A DNA stretch of 64,000 bases from Empedobacter stercoris. Its GTDB lineage: Bacteria; Bacteroidota; Bacteroidia; Flavobacteriales; Weeksellaceae. Location: NCBI RefSeq assembly GCF_965137335.1, contig NZ_CBCRZD010000006.1; one strand, written 5' to 3'. Of this stretch, positions 8,611 to 17,779 are shown piece after piece (the stretch's first letter is position 1; the number at the start of each line of letters is the position of its first letter). The notes under the pieces were generated by a model. It made no database searches, was not told the origin of the DNA, and worked only from the letters and a program-made list of their open reading frames with translations. The translations under genes and the position numbers were made by a program.

Positions 8611-9960
8611 TTAAAATTTAATCGAAAAGCCTAAATTCAATCCGAATAAAGAAGGATTTTTGGTATCTACATTTTTCAAAGGATTAATCATATACCTATA
8701 ATTTGGTTCAAGATTTATACTTGATTTATTCGATAAATTATACTCCAATTTAACACCAGCATTTGCGCTATAACTTGTATTGTTCAAGTTATTTGCTTCA
8801 CCCAACTTGTATCGAGATTTTGTGTTGGTATCTGCCAAAGAAATGGAGTTTTTTGTAAGAATATAATAACTTCCTCCCGCTGTTGCAAGAAGGTTAAACT
8901 TATCGAAACTTGCTAATTTGTATTCTGCTTCTACAGGAACTTCAATGTAATTAATTTTTTGTTCCATGTTATTTGTTTCAGAAGAAAGCATAGTCATCAT
9001 CGTACTTTGAGAGGTATTATTGGCAACTACTCTAATATTAGTGTGATAATTAATGTTATTAGATGATTTTGGAGCGTTTGCAGAAAGTGCAGAAATCCCA
9101 GTATTGATTCCAGAATTAACATTTGTTGTATGCTGTTGTAACTCCACTTTAGCAATACCAGAACGGATGTTTAAATTTTTATTTATTCGAACCGAAACTT
9201 TTGCACCATACGCAATTGTAATGCTGTTTTTGATGTTATAATCGTTAAATTCATTCGCTAAAATAGACTTTGAATCTAATATTATGGTTGGATTAACATA
9301 AGAAGAAATGGCCAGAATAGGCGCTTTAGGTTTGATTTCTATTTTTTTATCTTCTTTTTTCTTCTTTTCTTCTTCAAGAACCAATTCTAATGGTTTTTCG
9401 TCTTGATTTTTTAGGATAGTATTTTGCTGAAAATTATTTCCTTTCTCACTAAAAGAGTTATTCTTTTGGTCTGATAGCTCTTTTTGGAAAGAATTATTTA
9501 GGGGAAATTTTTGTGTTTGATTTTCTTCTTTTTGATTTGTAGTAGAAAACAACGTTGACTTTTTATTTAATTCATCAAAATATGAATTTGGTTGTTTAGT
9601 CATATTATCATCTTGTGGAAGATTGTTTGTTGTTGAAGTTACTGGATTTTTAAAAGAATTTTTCTCCTCTACATTTTCATTTTTATTTGAAAAGTTTTGA
9701 TTAGAATTTGTGTTAGTTTTTACAATTTCATTCGTTGGAAACGGATGATTTGTAGTCGCATCATTTTGATTAAAATAATAATACACCGAAATTCCAGCAA
9801 CCAAACATGCTGCAGTGGAACTTATCCAATAAAAAATCGGAACAATACGTTTTTTCTTCTCTTTTTCATCCAATTTTTGTTGAATATTTTTCCACGCATC
9901 TGTCGGTGGTAATTGTGGTTGAGAGAGTTTATCTTTAATATGTTGATCTAATTTGTTCAT
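8611..9960 (-). CDS. anti-sigma-like inner-membrane protein with C-terminal outer-membrane-type beta-barrel
   Basis: A 449-residue protein with a mosaic layout. Residues 1-40 are a soluble cytoplasmic stretch (LDQHIKDKLSQPQLPPTDAW), of the kind found in anti-sigma factors of this phylum. One transmembrane helix follows near 42-63 (FYWISSTAACLVAGISVYYYF). A long Asn/Lys/Gln/Glu-rich linker covers about 65-205. From about 215 to 449 alternating strands end in GLNLGFSIKF, a terminal aromatic typical of an outer-membrane beta-barrel. The ATG overlaps the stop of the ECF sigma gene by four bases, so it is probably that sigma factor's regulator. The proposed link between inner and outer membrane is inference. 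Confidence 0.75.
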   Translation of the reverse strand: MNKLDQHIKDKLSQPQLPPTDAWKNIQQKLDEKEKKKRIVPIFYWISSTAACLVAGISVYYYFNQNDATTNHPFPTNEIVKTNTNSNQNFSNKNENVEEKNSFKNPVTSTTNNLPQDDNMTKQPNSYFDELNKKSTLFSTTNQKEENQTQKFPLNNSFQKELSDQKNNSFSEKGNNFQQNTILKNQDEKPLELVLEEEKKKKEDKKIEIKPKAPILAISSYVNPTIILDSKSILANEFNDYNIKNSITIAYGAKVSVRINKNLNIRSGIAKVELQQHTTNVNSGINTGISALSANAPKSSNNINYHTNIRVVANNTSQSTMMTMLSSETNNMEQKINYIEVPVEAEYKLASFDKFNLLATAGGSYYILTKNSISLADTNTKSRYKLGEANNLNNTSYSANAGVKLEYNLSNKSSINLEPNYRYMINPLKNVDTKNPSLFGLNLGFSIKF

Positions 9961-10502
9961 TTGTTGACAGTTTTTAAAAGGTTGAGTTTTTGTTTTAATA
10001 AATTTCGCGCTCTTGATAAGTTTGATTTTGAAGTTCCTACCGAAATATTTAACATTTCTGCAATTTCTTGGTGTGTAAATTCTTCAAAAACATAGAGGTT
10101 AAAAACTTGCCTGTACTGAGGTGGAAGATTATGAACAACTTCTAATAATTGTAGATAATCAAAATTATCCTCAATATCTTCGTCGTCATCTTGTGTTATA
10201 ATGAGTTTTTCATAGTCTTCAAATGGTAAAGTGTTTTTCTTTTTTAATTTCTCTAAATTGAGATTTACCATTATTCGTTTCATCCATCCTTCAAACGATC
10301 CTTCAAATTTGAATTGGTTAACCTTATTAAAGATATGAATAAATCCCTCTTGAAAAATATCTTGCGCATCTTCGTAACTTTCGGCATAGCGAAGACATAT
10401 CGAGAACAAAACAGGTGAAAATTCAAGATAAATTTCTTCTTGCGCTTTTCTATTTTGTTCTTGACATTGCTTGATTAAATATTCAAGAGAGTCTTTATTC
10501 AA
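9957..10502 (-). CDS. ECF-type RNA polymerase sigma factor
   Basis: A 181-residue sigma-70 family protein with only regions 2 and 4. Region 2 includes YEDAQDIFQEGFIHIFNKV, the core-binding and -10 recognition helices. Region 4 ends with a helix-turn-helix EFTHQEIAEMLNISVGTSKSNLSRAR. Between them is an acidic linker (DDDEDIEDN). Such factors redirect RNA polymerase in response to envelope or extracellular signals and are held by a membrane anti-sigma factor. Here that is likely the overlapping downstream gene. A lipoprotein gene ends 12 bases upstream, so all three probably form one operon. Confidence 0.93.
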   Translation of the reverse strand: MNKDSLEYLIKQCQEQNRKAQEEIYLEFSPVLFSICLRYAESYEDAQDIFQEGFIHIFNKVNQFKFEGSFEGWMKRIMVNLNLEKLKKKNTLPFEDYEKLIITQDDDEDIEDNFDYLQLLEVVHNLPPQYRQVFNLYVFEEFTHQEIAEMLNISVGTSKSNLSRARNLLKQKLNLLKTVNK

Positions 10503-10514
10503 ACTTATTGGACT

Positions 10515-10955
10515 TTATTTTTCTTTGATATCTAAAATGATTGAATCATAAATAGGTTTGTTTGATTCAATATTATTTCCTGTCCAGAATTTTAAGGTAT
10601 ATTGCCCAGCTTCTTTAGGAGTAAAATTTAACGTTTTTGTTTCTGAAGTAAGTTCTTGTACACATGAAGAACCACTTGCTTGACTTGCATAAACTCCAAT
10701 ATGATGTTTAAATTTTGTATCTCCACTTAAAGAACTAAATTGAATAAAGTTCTGACAAGAATTTGCTTTTTGATAAGTTACATGAATGTTTGTTGTTTCT
10801 CCAACAGGCTTAATCGAGTCTTCGTGGACATAGATATCAGTTGTAGGTAAAAAACCATAATTTGTAAAATCTCCATCATCATCTAAACAGCTAAAAGTTG
10901 ATAATCCTATAGCGCTAACCAAAGCAAACATGCTTAATTTCTTCATTAATTTCAT
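10515..10955 (-). CDS. small lipoprotein upstream of ECF sigma factor, unknown function
   Basis: A 146-residue protein with a lipoprotein signal peptide: positive MKLMKKL, a hydrophobic core and a lipobox ending at Cys23 (LSTFSC). The acid-rich DDDGD after Cys23 would fit the surface-export signal used for lipoproteins in Bacteroidota. The mature part is predicted beta-rich (FTPKEAGQYTLKFWTG), somewhat like an Ig-type fold. I do not recognise a family. Its place as first gene of the sigma/anti-sigma operon suggests it senses or is part of the envelope function controlled by that sigma factor, but this is only context. ATG codons at 10955 and 10946 are both possible starts. Confidence 0.72.
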   Translation of the reverse strand: MKLMKKLSMFALVSAIGLSTFSCLDDDGDFTNYGFLPTTDIYVHEDSIKPVGETTNIHVTYQKANSCQNFIQFSSLSGDTKFKHHIGVYASQASGSSCVQELTSETKTLNFTPKEAGQYTLKFWTGNNIESNKPIYDSIILDIKEK

Positions 10956-11043
10956 TGTATGAGTTTTTTAATTGTTATAAATGTAAGATTACAATTTTTT
11001 AAAATGGTTGCGTTTTAAATTTAATTTTAACACTATAAAATTA

Positions 11044-11073
11044 AAAATCCTCTTGAGAATCAAGAGGATTGCT
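11044..11073 (-). terminator. likely terminator downstream of lpxB
   Basis: The inverted repeat AATCCTCTTG / CAAGAGGATT with a short loop is followed on the minus strand by TTTTAATTTT. It lies in the 249-base gap between the end of lpxB and the start of the lipoprotein gene. Apart from this and A/T-rich promoter-like sequence I see nothing else in that gap. Confidence 0.65.
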
Positions 11074-11204
11074 TTGTTAGAAAAGGTTGTAAACTTTTAA
11101 GTTAGGTCAATCCGAAACATTTTTAATAATAGACTGAATGACATCTATAGACTACAAGATTACAAAATCAATAAAAGGTTGCGTCAATCTTTTATTTTTT
11201 CTCT

Positions 11205-12320
11205 TCATTTATTTTTTAAATCCTCTACGATTAAATTTGCTGTTCTTTCTGAAGCGCCAATTCCTCCAAGTTTATGGTACAATTCTTCGTAATCTTGAAG
11301 GATTTTATCTCGTTTTGGTGAATTTAATATCAGATTTAATTCTCGTTTAATATTTTCGTACGTTAAGTCATATTGTATTAATTCTTTTACGACTTCTTCA
11401 TCCATAATTAAATTGACCAATGAAATAAAACGAATATTTTTCACTACACGTTTTCCGATCTCATACGAAATTGCATTTCCTTTGTAACAAACCACTTCAG
11501 GAACTTTTAACAAAGCTGTTTCTAATGTTGCTGTTCCCGATGTAACCAAGGCTGCATGTGAAATACGTAATAAATCGTAGGTTTTATTTTCAACAATTTT
11601 CAATTGATTTCCGACAATTTTTTTATAATTTTCTGATGGTTGAGAAGGAGCTCCTGCCACAACAAACTGATAATCTGGAAAATCTTTTTCTACGGAAAGC
11701 ATCAAAGGTAATTTGACTTTAATCTCTTGTGTTCGACTACCTGGAAGCAAAGCTATAATTGGTCTTTCGTCTAAATTGTGCTCTTTTCGAAATCGTTGTT
11801 CATCAATTGCGGGAAGATGATTGAGCGAATCTAACAAAGGATTTCCTACAAAATCGACTTTATAATCATAACGTTGATAAAATTCTTCTTCGAACGGAAG
11901 AATGACAAACATTTTATCGACAACTTTTTTAATTTTATGAACTCGTCCCGTTTTCCAAGCCCATATTTGTGGCGAAATGTAATAGTAAACTTTAATTCCA
12001 AGTTTTTTTACAAACTCGGCAATTCTTAAATTAAAACCAGGATAATCAACTAAAATTACCGCATCAGGTTTATAGGTTTCGATGTCTTTTTTGGCAACAG
12101 AAATATTTCCTAAAATCGTTTTCAAATTCATTACAACTTCAGCAAACCCCATAAACGCCAAATCTCTGTAATGTTTGACTAAAGTTCCGCCTTGTGCTTG
12201 CATCAAATCTCCTCCCCAAAACCTAAATTCGGCATGTGGATCTTTTAATTTTAATTCTTTCATTAAGTTCGATGCGTGTAAATCGCCCGAAGCTTCACCT
12301 GCAATGATATAGTATTTCAA
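11205..12320 (-). CDS. lpxB: lipid-A-disaccharide synthase
   Basis: A 371-residue GT19 glycosyltransferase. Motifs in order are GEASGDLHASNLMKEL at the N-terminus, VDYPGFNLRIA, YYISPQIWAWK, LPFEEEFYQ, GNPLLDS, LLPGSRTQE and SGTATLETAL near the UDP-sugar site. It condenses UDP-2,3-diacylglucosamine with lipid X to make the lipid A disaccharide on the cytoplasmic face of the inner membrane. In many Flavobacteriia surE sits just upstream; here the upstream neighbour is the divergent DUF2480 gene instead. A terminator-like hairpin lies about 130 bases downstream. Confidence 0.95.
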   Translation of the reverse strand: MKYYIIAGEASGDLHASNLMKELKLKDPHAEFRFWGGDLMQAQGGTLVKHYRDLAFMGFAEVVMNLKTILGNISVAKKDIETYKPDAVILVDYPGFNLRIAEFVKKLGIKVYYYISPQIWAWKTGRVHKIKKVVDKMFVILPFEEEFYQRYDYKVDFVGNPLLDSLNHLPAIDEQRFRKEHNLDERPIIALLPGSRTQEIKVKLPLMLSVEKDFPDYQFVVAGAPSQPSENYKKIVGNQLKIVENKTYDLLRISHAALVTSGTATLETALLKVPEVVCYKGNAISYEIGKRVVKNIRFISLVNLIMDEEVVKELIQYDLTYENIKRELNLILNSPKRDKILQDYEELYHKLGGIGASERTANLIVEDLKNK

Positions 12321-12420
12321 TGGAAATCATTTTTCTTCTTACAAAGATAGGAGAAATCTATAAGTGGAGTAGATTTCAATGTTTTTTATTGCGTAAATTT
12401 ACTCTTTCAAAGAAAGAAAA

Positions 12421-12930
12421 ATGTCAGACGAGATTATAAATAAAGTTGCCAATAGTAGCTTAGTCACAATTGATTTACAGGATTATTATCCTGATGGAGA
12501 TCGTGTTGTTTTTGACTTGAAAGATTGGTTATATGAAGAATTGATTCTTAGAGAAAAAGATTTTAGAGAAAATCTGAAAAATCATGATTGGTCACAGTAT
12601 CAAGATAAATATGTTGCATTAACGTGTACAGCAGATGCAATTGTTCCGTCTTGGGCATATTTGTTGGTCGCAACATACTTGTCGGGAATAGTAAAACGCG
12701 TTGTTCACGGAAGTTTAGAAGATTTGGATACGATTTTGTACACAGAGATTGTCGATCATTTACCTTATGATGATTATATCGATGGAAAAATAATTGTAAA
12801 AGGATGTTCGCACAAACCCGTTCCAGATTCGGCTTATATTCAATTAATAGAACGTTTGCAACCTATTGTTAGTTCGTTAATGTTTGGTGAAGCATGCAGT
12901 ACCGTTCCACTTTATAAAAAGAAGAAATAA
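12421..12930 (+). CDS. DUF2480 family protein
   Basis: A 169-residue soluble protein matching DUF2480, a family found mainly in Bacteroidota. The segments I use are LVTIDLQDYYPDGDRVVFDLKDWL near the N-terminus, CTADAIVPSWAYLLVATYL in the middle and VKGCSHKPVPDSAYIQLIERLQP near the end. There is no signal peptide or membrane segment. The conserved Cys/His pair in KGCSHKPVP could bind a metal, but the function is unknown. It is divergent from lpxB with a 100-base gap and ends one base before a strong bidirectional terminator shared with clpB. Confidence 0.85.
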   Translation: MSDEIINKVANSSLVTIDLQDYYPDGDRVVFDLKDWLYEELILREKDFRENLKNHDWSQYQDKYVALTCTADAIVPSWAYLLVATYLSGIVKRVVHGSLEDLDTILYTEIVDHLPYDDYIDGKIIVKGCSHKPVPDSAYIQLIERLQPIVSSLMFGEACSTVPLYKKKK

Positions 12931-12960
12931 AAAAAATCCGCTCATTGAGCGGATTTTTTT
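12931..12960. terminator. bidirectional terminator, ATCCGCTCA-type (copy 1)
   Basis: An A-run, stem ATCCGCTCA / TGAGCGGAT and T-run sit between the convergent DUF2480 and clpB genes. The same stem recurs at three other convergent junctions in this window. Confidence 0.9.
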
Positions 12961-12980
12961 ACACAACAATAAATCGTAAT

Positions 12981-15593
12981 TTATTGATTAGTTCTGAAAA
13001 CTAATTTATTATCTCCTGGTTTTTCTTCGAAATAATCGATTAAAACCGCATCATTATCATTAATAGAACCTTTCAAAATTTCTTTTGATAATTCGTTTAA
13101 TACATCTTGTTGAATGACTCTTTTTAGAGGTCTTGCTCCAAATTGAGGATCATATCCTTTTTTCGCTAAATATTCTACAGCTTCTGGTGTAATATCTAAT
13201 GTGATGTCTCGTTGTGCTAATTTTTTAGCCACTCCATTCAAATAAATAGATACAATTCCAGAAATTTGGTTTTCACTTAGCGGACGGAATAATATGATTT
13301 CATCAATACGATTTAAAAACTCTGGTCTAAAATTTTGTTTTAACTCATCAAAAACAAGTTGTTTTGTTTCATCATAAATCTGTGGGACATTGTTTTCGTC
13401 AATATCAGCAAATTTGTCTAAAATTGTATGCGAACCAAAGTTAGAAGTCATGATGATAATTGTATTTTTAAAGTTGACCACACGACCTTTGTTATCTGTC
13501 AAACGTCCATCATCTAAAACTTGTAACAAAATATTGAAAACATCTGGATGCGCTTTCTCAATCTCATCTAACAAAATAACCGAGTAAGGACGACGACGAA
13601 CCGCTTCTGTTAATTGTCCACCTTCATCATAACCTACATAGCCCGGAGGTGCCCCAACTAAACGAGAAACCGCATGGCGTTCTTGATACTCAGACATGTC
13701 GATACGCGTCATTGCATTTTCATCGTCAAACAAGAATTCGGCTAAAGCTTTTGCCAACTCCGTTTTACCAACTCCGGTAGATCCTAAGAATAAGAACGAA
13801 CCGATTGGTTTTCCTTCGTCGCTAAGACCTGCACGAGAACGGCGAATGGCGTCAGAAACAGCTGTAATAGCTTCTTCTTGCCCTAAAACACGTTTGTGTA
13901 ATTGGCTTTCTAAATTCAATAATTTTTCACGATCAGATTGCATCATTTTTTGAGCAGGAACACCTGTCCATTTCGAAACAACTTCTGCGATATCATCTGC
14001 ATCAACAAATTCTTTCACCAATTTGTTGTGTTTGTTTTCTTCTAAATTTTTCTCAGCTTCTTCTAAATCTTTTTTGGCATTGACTAAATCTTCAAATTCT
14101 AATTTAGATGCTTTTGCATAATCGTATTCACGTTTTGCACGTTCGATATCAAATTTGATATTTTCGATATGTTTTCTCAAATCCTGAACTTCATCAGCAC
14201 GTGTTCTTTCTGCTTCCCATTTCGAGTTCAATTGATTTCTTTCATCTTGAAGATTTGATAATTCTTCTTTCAAAAGATTCAATTTTTTCTCATCATTTTC
14301 ACGTTTTATTGCTTCAATTTCAATTTCTAATTGAATAATTCTTCGGTCTAATTTATCTAAATCTTCAGGTTTAGAATTCATTTCCATACGTAATTTAGAA
14401 GCTGCTTCATCCATCAAATCAATCGCTTTATCTGGTAAAAAACGATCTGTGATATAACGTGTTGATAATTTTACAGCCGCAATAATAGCTTCATCTTTGA
14501 TGCCTATTTTATGATGTTGTTCGTATTTATCTTTAATACCACGCAAGATCGAAATTGCAGATTCTTCATCAGGCTCTTCTACCATTACTTTCTGAAAACG
14601 ACGCTCTAAAGCTTTGTCTTTTTCAAAGTATTTCTGATATTCATTCAACGTTGTAGCTCCTATTGAACGTAATTCACCACGAGCCAAAGCTGGTTTCAGA
14701 ATATTAGCTGCATCCATAGCACCTTCTCCACCACCACCTGCACCAACAAGTGTATGAATTTCATCGATGAATAAAATAATTTCACCATTTGAAGAAGTAA
14801 CTTCTTTTACAACAGCTTTTAATCGCTCTTCAAATTCTCCTTTGTATTTTGCTCCCGCAACTAAAGCACCCATATCCAATGAAAAAATTTGTTTGTTCAA
14901 AAGATTTTCGGGTACATCACCATCAATAATTCGATGAGCCAAACCTTCTGCTATAGCGGTTTTACCTACACCTGGTTCACCAATTAGAATTGGGTTGTTT
15001 TTTGTTCGACGAGATAGAATTTGTAAAACACGACGAATTTCTTCATCACGACCAATTACAGGATCTAATTTCCCTTCTTTTGCTAAATCTGTTAAATTTT
15101 TAGCGTATTTGTTTAATGAATTATATGTTCCTTCTGCATTTTCAGAAGTTACTCTTTCTCCGTTTCTCAATTCTGTTACTAATTTTTTTGTGTTCTCGAA
15201 TGTTACACCTTTATTTTTTAATAACTGACTAACAGGTGAACCATTCTTAATTATACCTAATAATAAATGTTCTAATGTGATAAAATCATCATTCATTCCT
15301 TTTGCAATTTCTTTCGCTGATTGCAAAATTTGGTTAGATGAATTGGAAAGATGATTCCTTTGTTGCCCTTCAATTTTAGGGTATTTATTGATTTCAAGAT
15401 CTAATTCTGGTTTTAATAAATCGAATTTGACACCTTGTTTTTCTAAGATTAATGATAACACATTTTCATCAACATCAATCATTCCTCCTAAAATATGAGC
15501 AGGTTCTATCGCTTGATTTTTATGTGCAACTGCGATTTGTTGCGCGGCCTGAATTGCTTCTCGACCCTTTATTGTAAATTGATTAAAATCCAT
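12981..15593 (-). CDS. clpB: ATP-dependent disaggregase ClpB
   Basis: An 870-residue class I Clp/Hsp100 protein of normal length. An N-terminal double Clp repeat (FTIKGREAIQAAQ) is followed by AAA+ module 1 with Walker A GEPGVGKTAIAEG and Walker B LFIDEIH. A coiled-coil middle domain (about 410-530) marks ClpB rather than ClpA/C. AAA+ module 2 follows with Walker A GSTGVGKTELAKA and Walker B LLDEIEKAHPD, then the C-terminal domain. It rescues aggregated proteins together with DnaK. The gene stands alone between two terminators. No CIRCE-type inverted repeat is evident upstream, so its heat control is not visible here. Confidence 0.97.
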   Translation of the reverse strand: MDFNQFTIKGREAIQAAQQIAVAHKNQAIEPAHILGGMIDVDENVLSLILEKQGVKFDLLKPELDLEINKYPKIEGQQRNHLSNSSNQILQSAKEIAKGMNDDFITLEHLLLGIIKNGSPVSQLLKNKGVTFENTKKLVTELRNGERVTSENAEGTYNSLNKYAKNLTDLAKEGKLDPVIGRDEEIRRVLQILSRRTKNNPILIGEPGVGKTAIAEGLAHRIIDGDVPENLLNKQIFSLDMGALVAGAKYKGEFEERLKAVVKEVTSSNGEIILFIDEIHTLVGAGGGGEGAMDAANILKPALARGELRSIGATTLNEYQKYFEKDKALERRFQKVMVEEPDEESAISILRGIKDKYEQHHKIGIKDEAIIAAVKLSTRYITDRFLPDKAIDLMDEAASKLRMEMNSKPEDLDKLDRRIIQLEIEIEAIKRENDEKKLNLLKEELSNLQDERNQLNSKWEAERTRADEVQDLRKHIENIKFDIERAKREYDYAKASKLEFEDLVNAKKDLEEAEKNLEENKHNKLVKEFVDADDIAEVVSKWTGVPAQKMMQSDREKLLNLESQLHKRVLGQEEAITAVSDAIRRSRAGLSDEGKPIGSFLFLGSTGVGKTELAKALAEFLFDDENAMTRIDMSEYQERHAVSRLVGAPPGYVGYDEGGQLTEAVRRRPYSVILLDEIEKAHPDVFNILLQVLDDGRLTDNKGRVVNFKNTIIIMTSNFGSHTILDKFADIDENNVPQIYDETKQLVFDELKQNFRPEFLNRIDEIILFRPLSENQISGIVSIYLNGVAKKLAQRDITLDITPEAVEYLAKKGYDPQFGARPLKRVIQQDVLNELSKEILKGSINDNDAVLIDYFEEKPGDNKLVFRTNQ

Positions 15594-15694
15594 TGACCCT
15601 TAGTTTTTTATATTCGTTTTGTATGGTTTTATTCCATCAAAAAAAATTCCAAAGTAGATAAGATGTTAAAAAACTGACTTTTTGACCTTATTGA

Positions 15695-15730
15695 ATAAAA
15701 AAAGGAGACATTTTGACAATGTCTCCTTTA
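15695..15730 (-). terminator. terminator downstream of cysM
   Basis: The inverted repeat AAAGGAGACATT / AATGTCTCCTTT with a short loop is followed on the minus strand by a T-run. It ends the epsC-cysM transcript before clpB. Confidence 0.85.
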
Positions 15731-15751
15731 TGATTTTGGTTAATACTGACT

Positions 15752-16660
15752 TTAAAACAAACCTTCTACAGATAAATAACGTTCGCCTGTATCATAGTTT
15801 ATCGTTATAATTTTAGCTTCATTTCCTATTATATCCAATTTTTTAGAAACAGCAGCAAGAGATGCACCTGTTGAAATTCCAACAAATAAACCTTCTTCTT
15901 TAGCAACTTTTTTGGTGAATTCAAAAGCTTCTTCTTTTGTAATTTGAATTGATTGATCAACAATAGTTAAATCTAAATTTTTCGGTAGAAATCCAGCTCC
16001 AATTCCTTGAAGAGCATGTGGACCAGGATTTCCTCCTGAAATCACAGGTGAATCAGTTGGTTCTACAGCAAAAACTTTAGTTGAAGAATTCGCTTCTTTT
16101 AATGCTTTTCCAATACCAGAAAGATGTCCTCCCGTACCAACACCTGTAATTAAATAATCAATTCCTTGAGGAAAATCTGCAAGAATTTCTTTGGCTGTTG
16201 TAGTATAATGAATAGTTGGATTTGAATTATTTTCAAATTGTTGTGGAACCCAAGCTCCTTCTATGTTTTCAGCTAATTCTTGTGCTTTTGCGATTGCACC
16301 TTTCATTCCTAATTCTTTTGGAGTCAAAACAAATTCAGCTCCATAAGCTTCCATTATTTTTCGGCGTTCAATCGACATTGATTCTGGCATTGTAATAATC
16401 ATTTTATAGCCTTTTACTGCAGCTACAAAAGACAATCCAATACCAGTATTACCTGAAGTAGGTTCGATAATTGTTCCTCCAGGTTGTAAAATACCTGCTT
16501 TTTCAGCATCTTCAATCATTGCCAAAGCTATACGATCTTTGATTGATCCTCCTGGATTTTGTTTCTCAATTTTTATGTATACATGATGATTTGGAAATAA
16601 TTTATTCAATTTGATTATTGGTGTATTTCCAATGGTTTCTAAGATATTATTATAAATCAT
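15752..16660 (-). CDS. cysM: cysteine synthase (O-acetylserine sulfhydrylase)
   Basis: A 302-residue fold-type II PLP enzyme. The PLP lysine lies in PGGSIKDRIA, the substrate loop is TSGNTGIG, the phosphate-binding loop is GVGTGGHLSG, and the C-terminal GISTGAS is present. It makes L-cysteine from O-acetylserine and sulfide in the cytoplasm. The serine acetyltransferase gene ends 12 bases upstream, so both steps of cysteine synthesis are in one operon. The choice between CysK and CysM names cannot be made from sequence alone; the short length and pairing with an EpsC-type acetyltransferase favour the CysM label used in this phylum. Confidence 0.93.
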   Translation of the reverse strand: MIYNNILETIGNTPIIKLNKLFPNHHVYIKIEKQNPGGSIKDRIALAMIEDAEKAGILQPGGTIIEPTSGNTGIGLSFVAAVKGYKMIITMPESMSIERRKIMEAYGAEFVLTPKELGMKGAIAKAQELAENIEGAWVPQQFENNSNPTIHYTTTAKEILADFPQGIDYLITGVGTGGHLSGIGKALKEANSSTKVFAVEPTDSPVISGGNPGPHALQGIGAGFLPKNLDLTIVDQSIQITKEEAFEFTKKVAKEEGLFVGISTGASLAAVSKKLDIIGNEAKIITINYDTGERYLSVEGLF

Positions 16661-16672
16661 TTTGATAGATTT

Positions 16673-17446
16673 TTAGATGATATAATCGTGATGTTGTTCA
16701 ATTTTTTGCTTCTTTATTTGTGGTTTATTTTCTTGATAAACAATCGAATTATCTTCGATACTTTCTGTAATCCAAACATTACCTCCAATTATAGAGTTTT
16801 CACCTATTACAGTTGTTCCACCTAAAATAGTAGCTCCAGCATAGATGGTTACATTATTTTCGATGGTTGGATGACGTTTTTTATCCGCTAAATTCTTCGA
16901 AACATAAAATGCTCCTAAAGTTACACCTTGATAAATTTTGACATTATCCCCAATAATAGTTGTTTCTCCAATTACTATTCCAGTACCATGATCTATATAA
17001 AAGTTTTTTCCAATTGTGGCACCAGGATGAATATCAATTCCAGTTTTAGAATGTGCGTATTCTGAGAAAAAACGTGGTAGAATTGGAGTGTCCAGTTTGA
17101 ATAAAATATTAGCTAAACGATGGATAGCGATTGCAAAAAAACCAGGATAGGCTAAAATAATTTCTATTTCGGATTTTGAAGCAGGGTCATTCGCATAAAA
17201 AATGTAAATAAGATTTTCTAATTCTTGTCGTAGTTGCGTAAATTGTTCAAAGAAATAAAGACTAATTTTACTTGATTTTTCTTCTGGAACAATTTTTAGC
17301 AAAATAGTATTGAATTGATTTAACAAATCTTCTTTTCTGTAAGTTGAATTTGGTTGCTGAAAAATTTCATCGTAAATGATAGATTCAATTATTGGTTCTA
17401 AATCCGCTTTGTTGAATGGTAAACTATATTTTGAGAAATGGGTCAT
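16673..17446 (-). CDS. epsC: serine O-acetyltransferase (EpsC/CysE type)
   Basis: A 257-residue enzyme. The N-terminal helical half (to about 125) is followed by left-handed beta-helix hexapeptide repeats: GIDIHPGATIGKNFYIDHG with the catalytic His/Asp region, VVIGETTIIGDNVKIYQG-like repeats with the small insert loop, then NNVTIYAGATILGG. It acetylates serine with acetyl-CoA to give O-acetylserine, the substrate of the next gene. The C-terminal tail is long (KPQIKKQKIEQHHDYII) and ends in hydrophobic Ile-Ile, in keeping with insertion into cysteine synthase active sites in the CysE/CysK complex. A TACATTTG -7 box lies at 17482-17489 on the minus strand. Confidence 0.93.
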   Translation of the reverse strand: MTHFSKYSLPFNKADLEPIIESIIYDEIFQQPNSTYRKEDLLNQFNTILLKIVPEEKSSKISLYFFEQFTQLRQELENLIYIFYANDPASKSEIEIILAYPGFFAIAIHRLANILFKLDTPILPRFFSEYAHSKTGIDIHPGATIGKNFYIDHGTGIVIGETTIIGDNVKIYQGVTLGAFYVSKNLADKKRHPTIENNVTIYAGATILGGTTVIGENSIIGGNVWITESIEDNSIVYQENKPQIKKQKIEQHHDYII

Positions 17447-17779
17447 TTTACTTTATCTATAAACTCTATAAAAATAGTAGACAAATGTATTCATTTTTTT
17501 AGGTTTCTGTATAAAAATATGCTAAAAATCTTTTTTTTGATAAATATGAAATATTTATATGGCGATTATAGATGGAAAATAATACGTTGTACCGACTTGA
17601 ATAAATAAAATTATACACTATTTATTTAAAAAATTAATAACGTTTAAGTATTTAAAAAACAGATGTTTAAATGTGTTTAAGCATTTAGTTTAAACGATTT
17701 GTATAAAAAATAATACTTAGCGTTTTGTTTACACCAAAAAAGAGTTACTTTAGTGAAATAAATTTTAAAGGATAAAAAT
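17447..17779. other. 333-base divergent intergenic region between epsC and the DUF2147 gene
   Basis: No gene is seen. It holds a minus-strand -7 box (TACATTTG, 17482-17489) for epsC and a plus-strand promoter at 17724-17753. Four GTTTAA-containing motifs start at 17642, 17665, 17675 and 17688, just upstream of the plus-strand -33 box, and could be a regulator binding cluster. I found no Cys- or Met-rich leader peptide and no recognisable riboswitch. Confidence 0.6.
17724..17753 (+). promoter_or_regulatory. Bacteroidota-type promoter for the DUF2147 gene
   Basis: TTTG at 17724-17727, an 18-base spacer, then TACTTTAG at 17746-17753 match the -33/-7 pattern with one mismatch. The start codon is 27 bases downstream. 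Confidence 0.65.

Noticed and set aside
17447..17779. Possible cysteine-operon attenuator like that of pheA
   Set aside because: I looked for a Cys-rich short frame followed by a terminator upstream of epsC and found neither.
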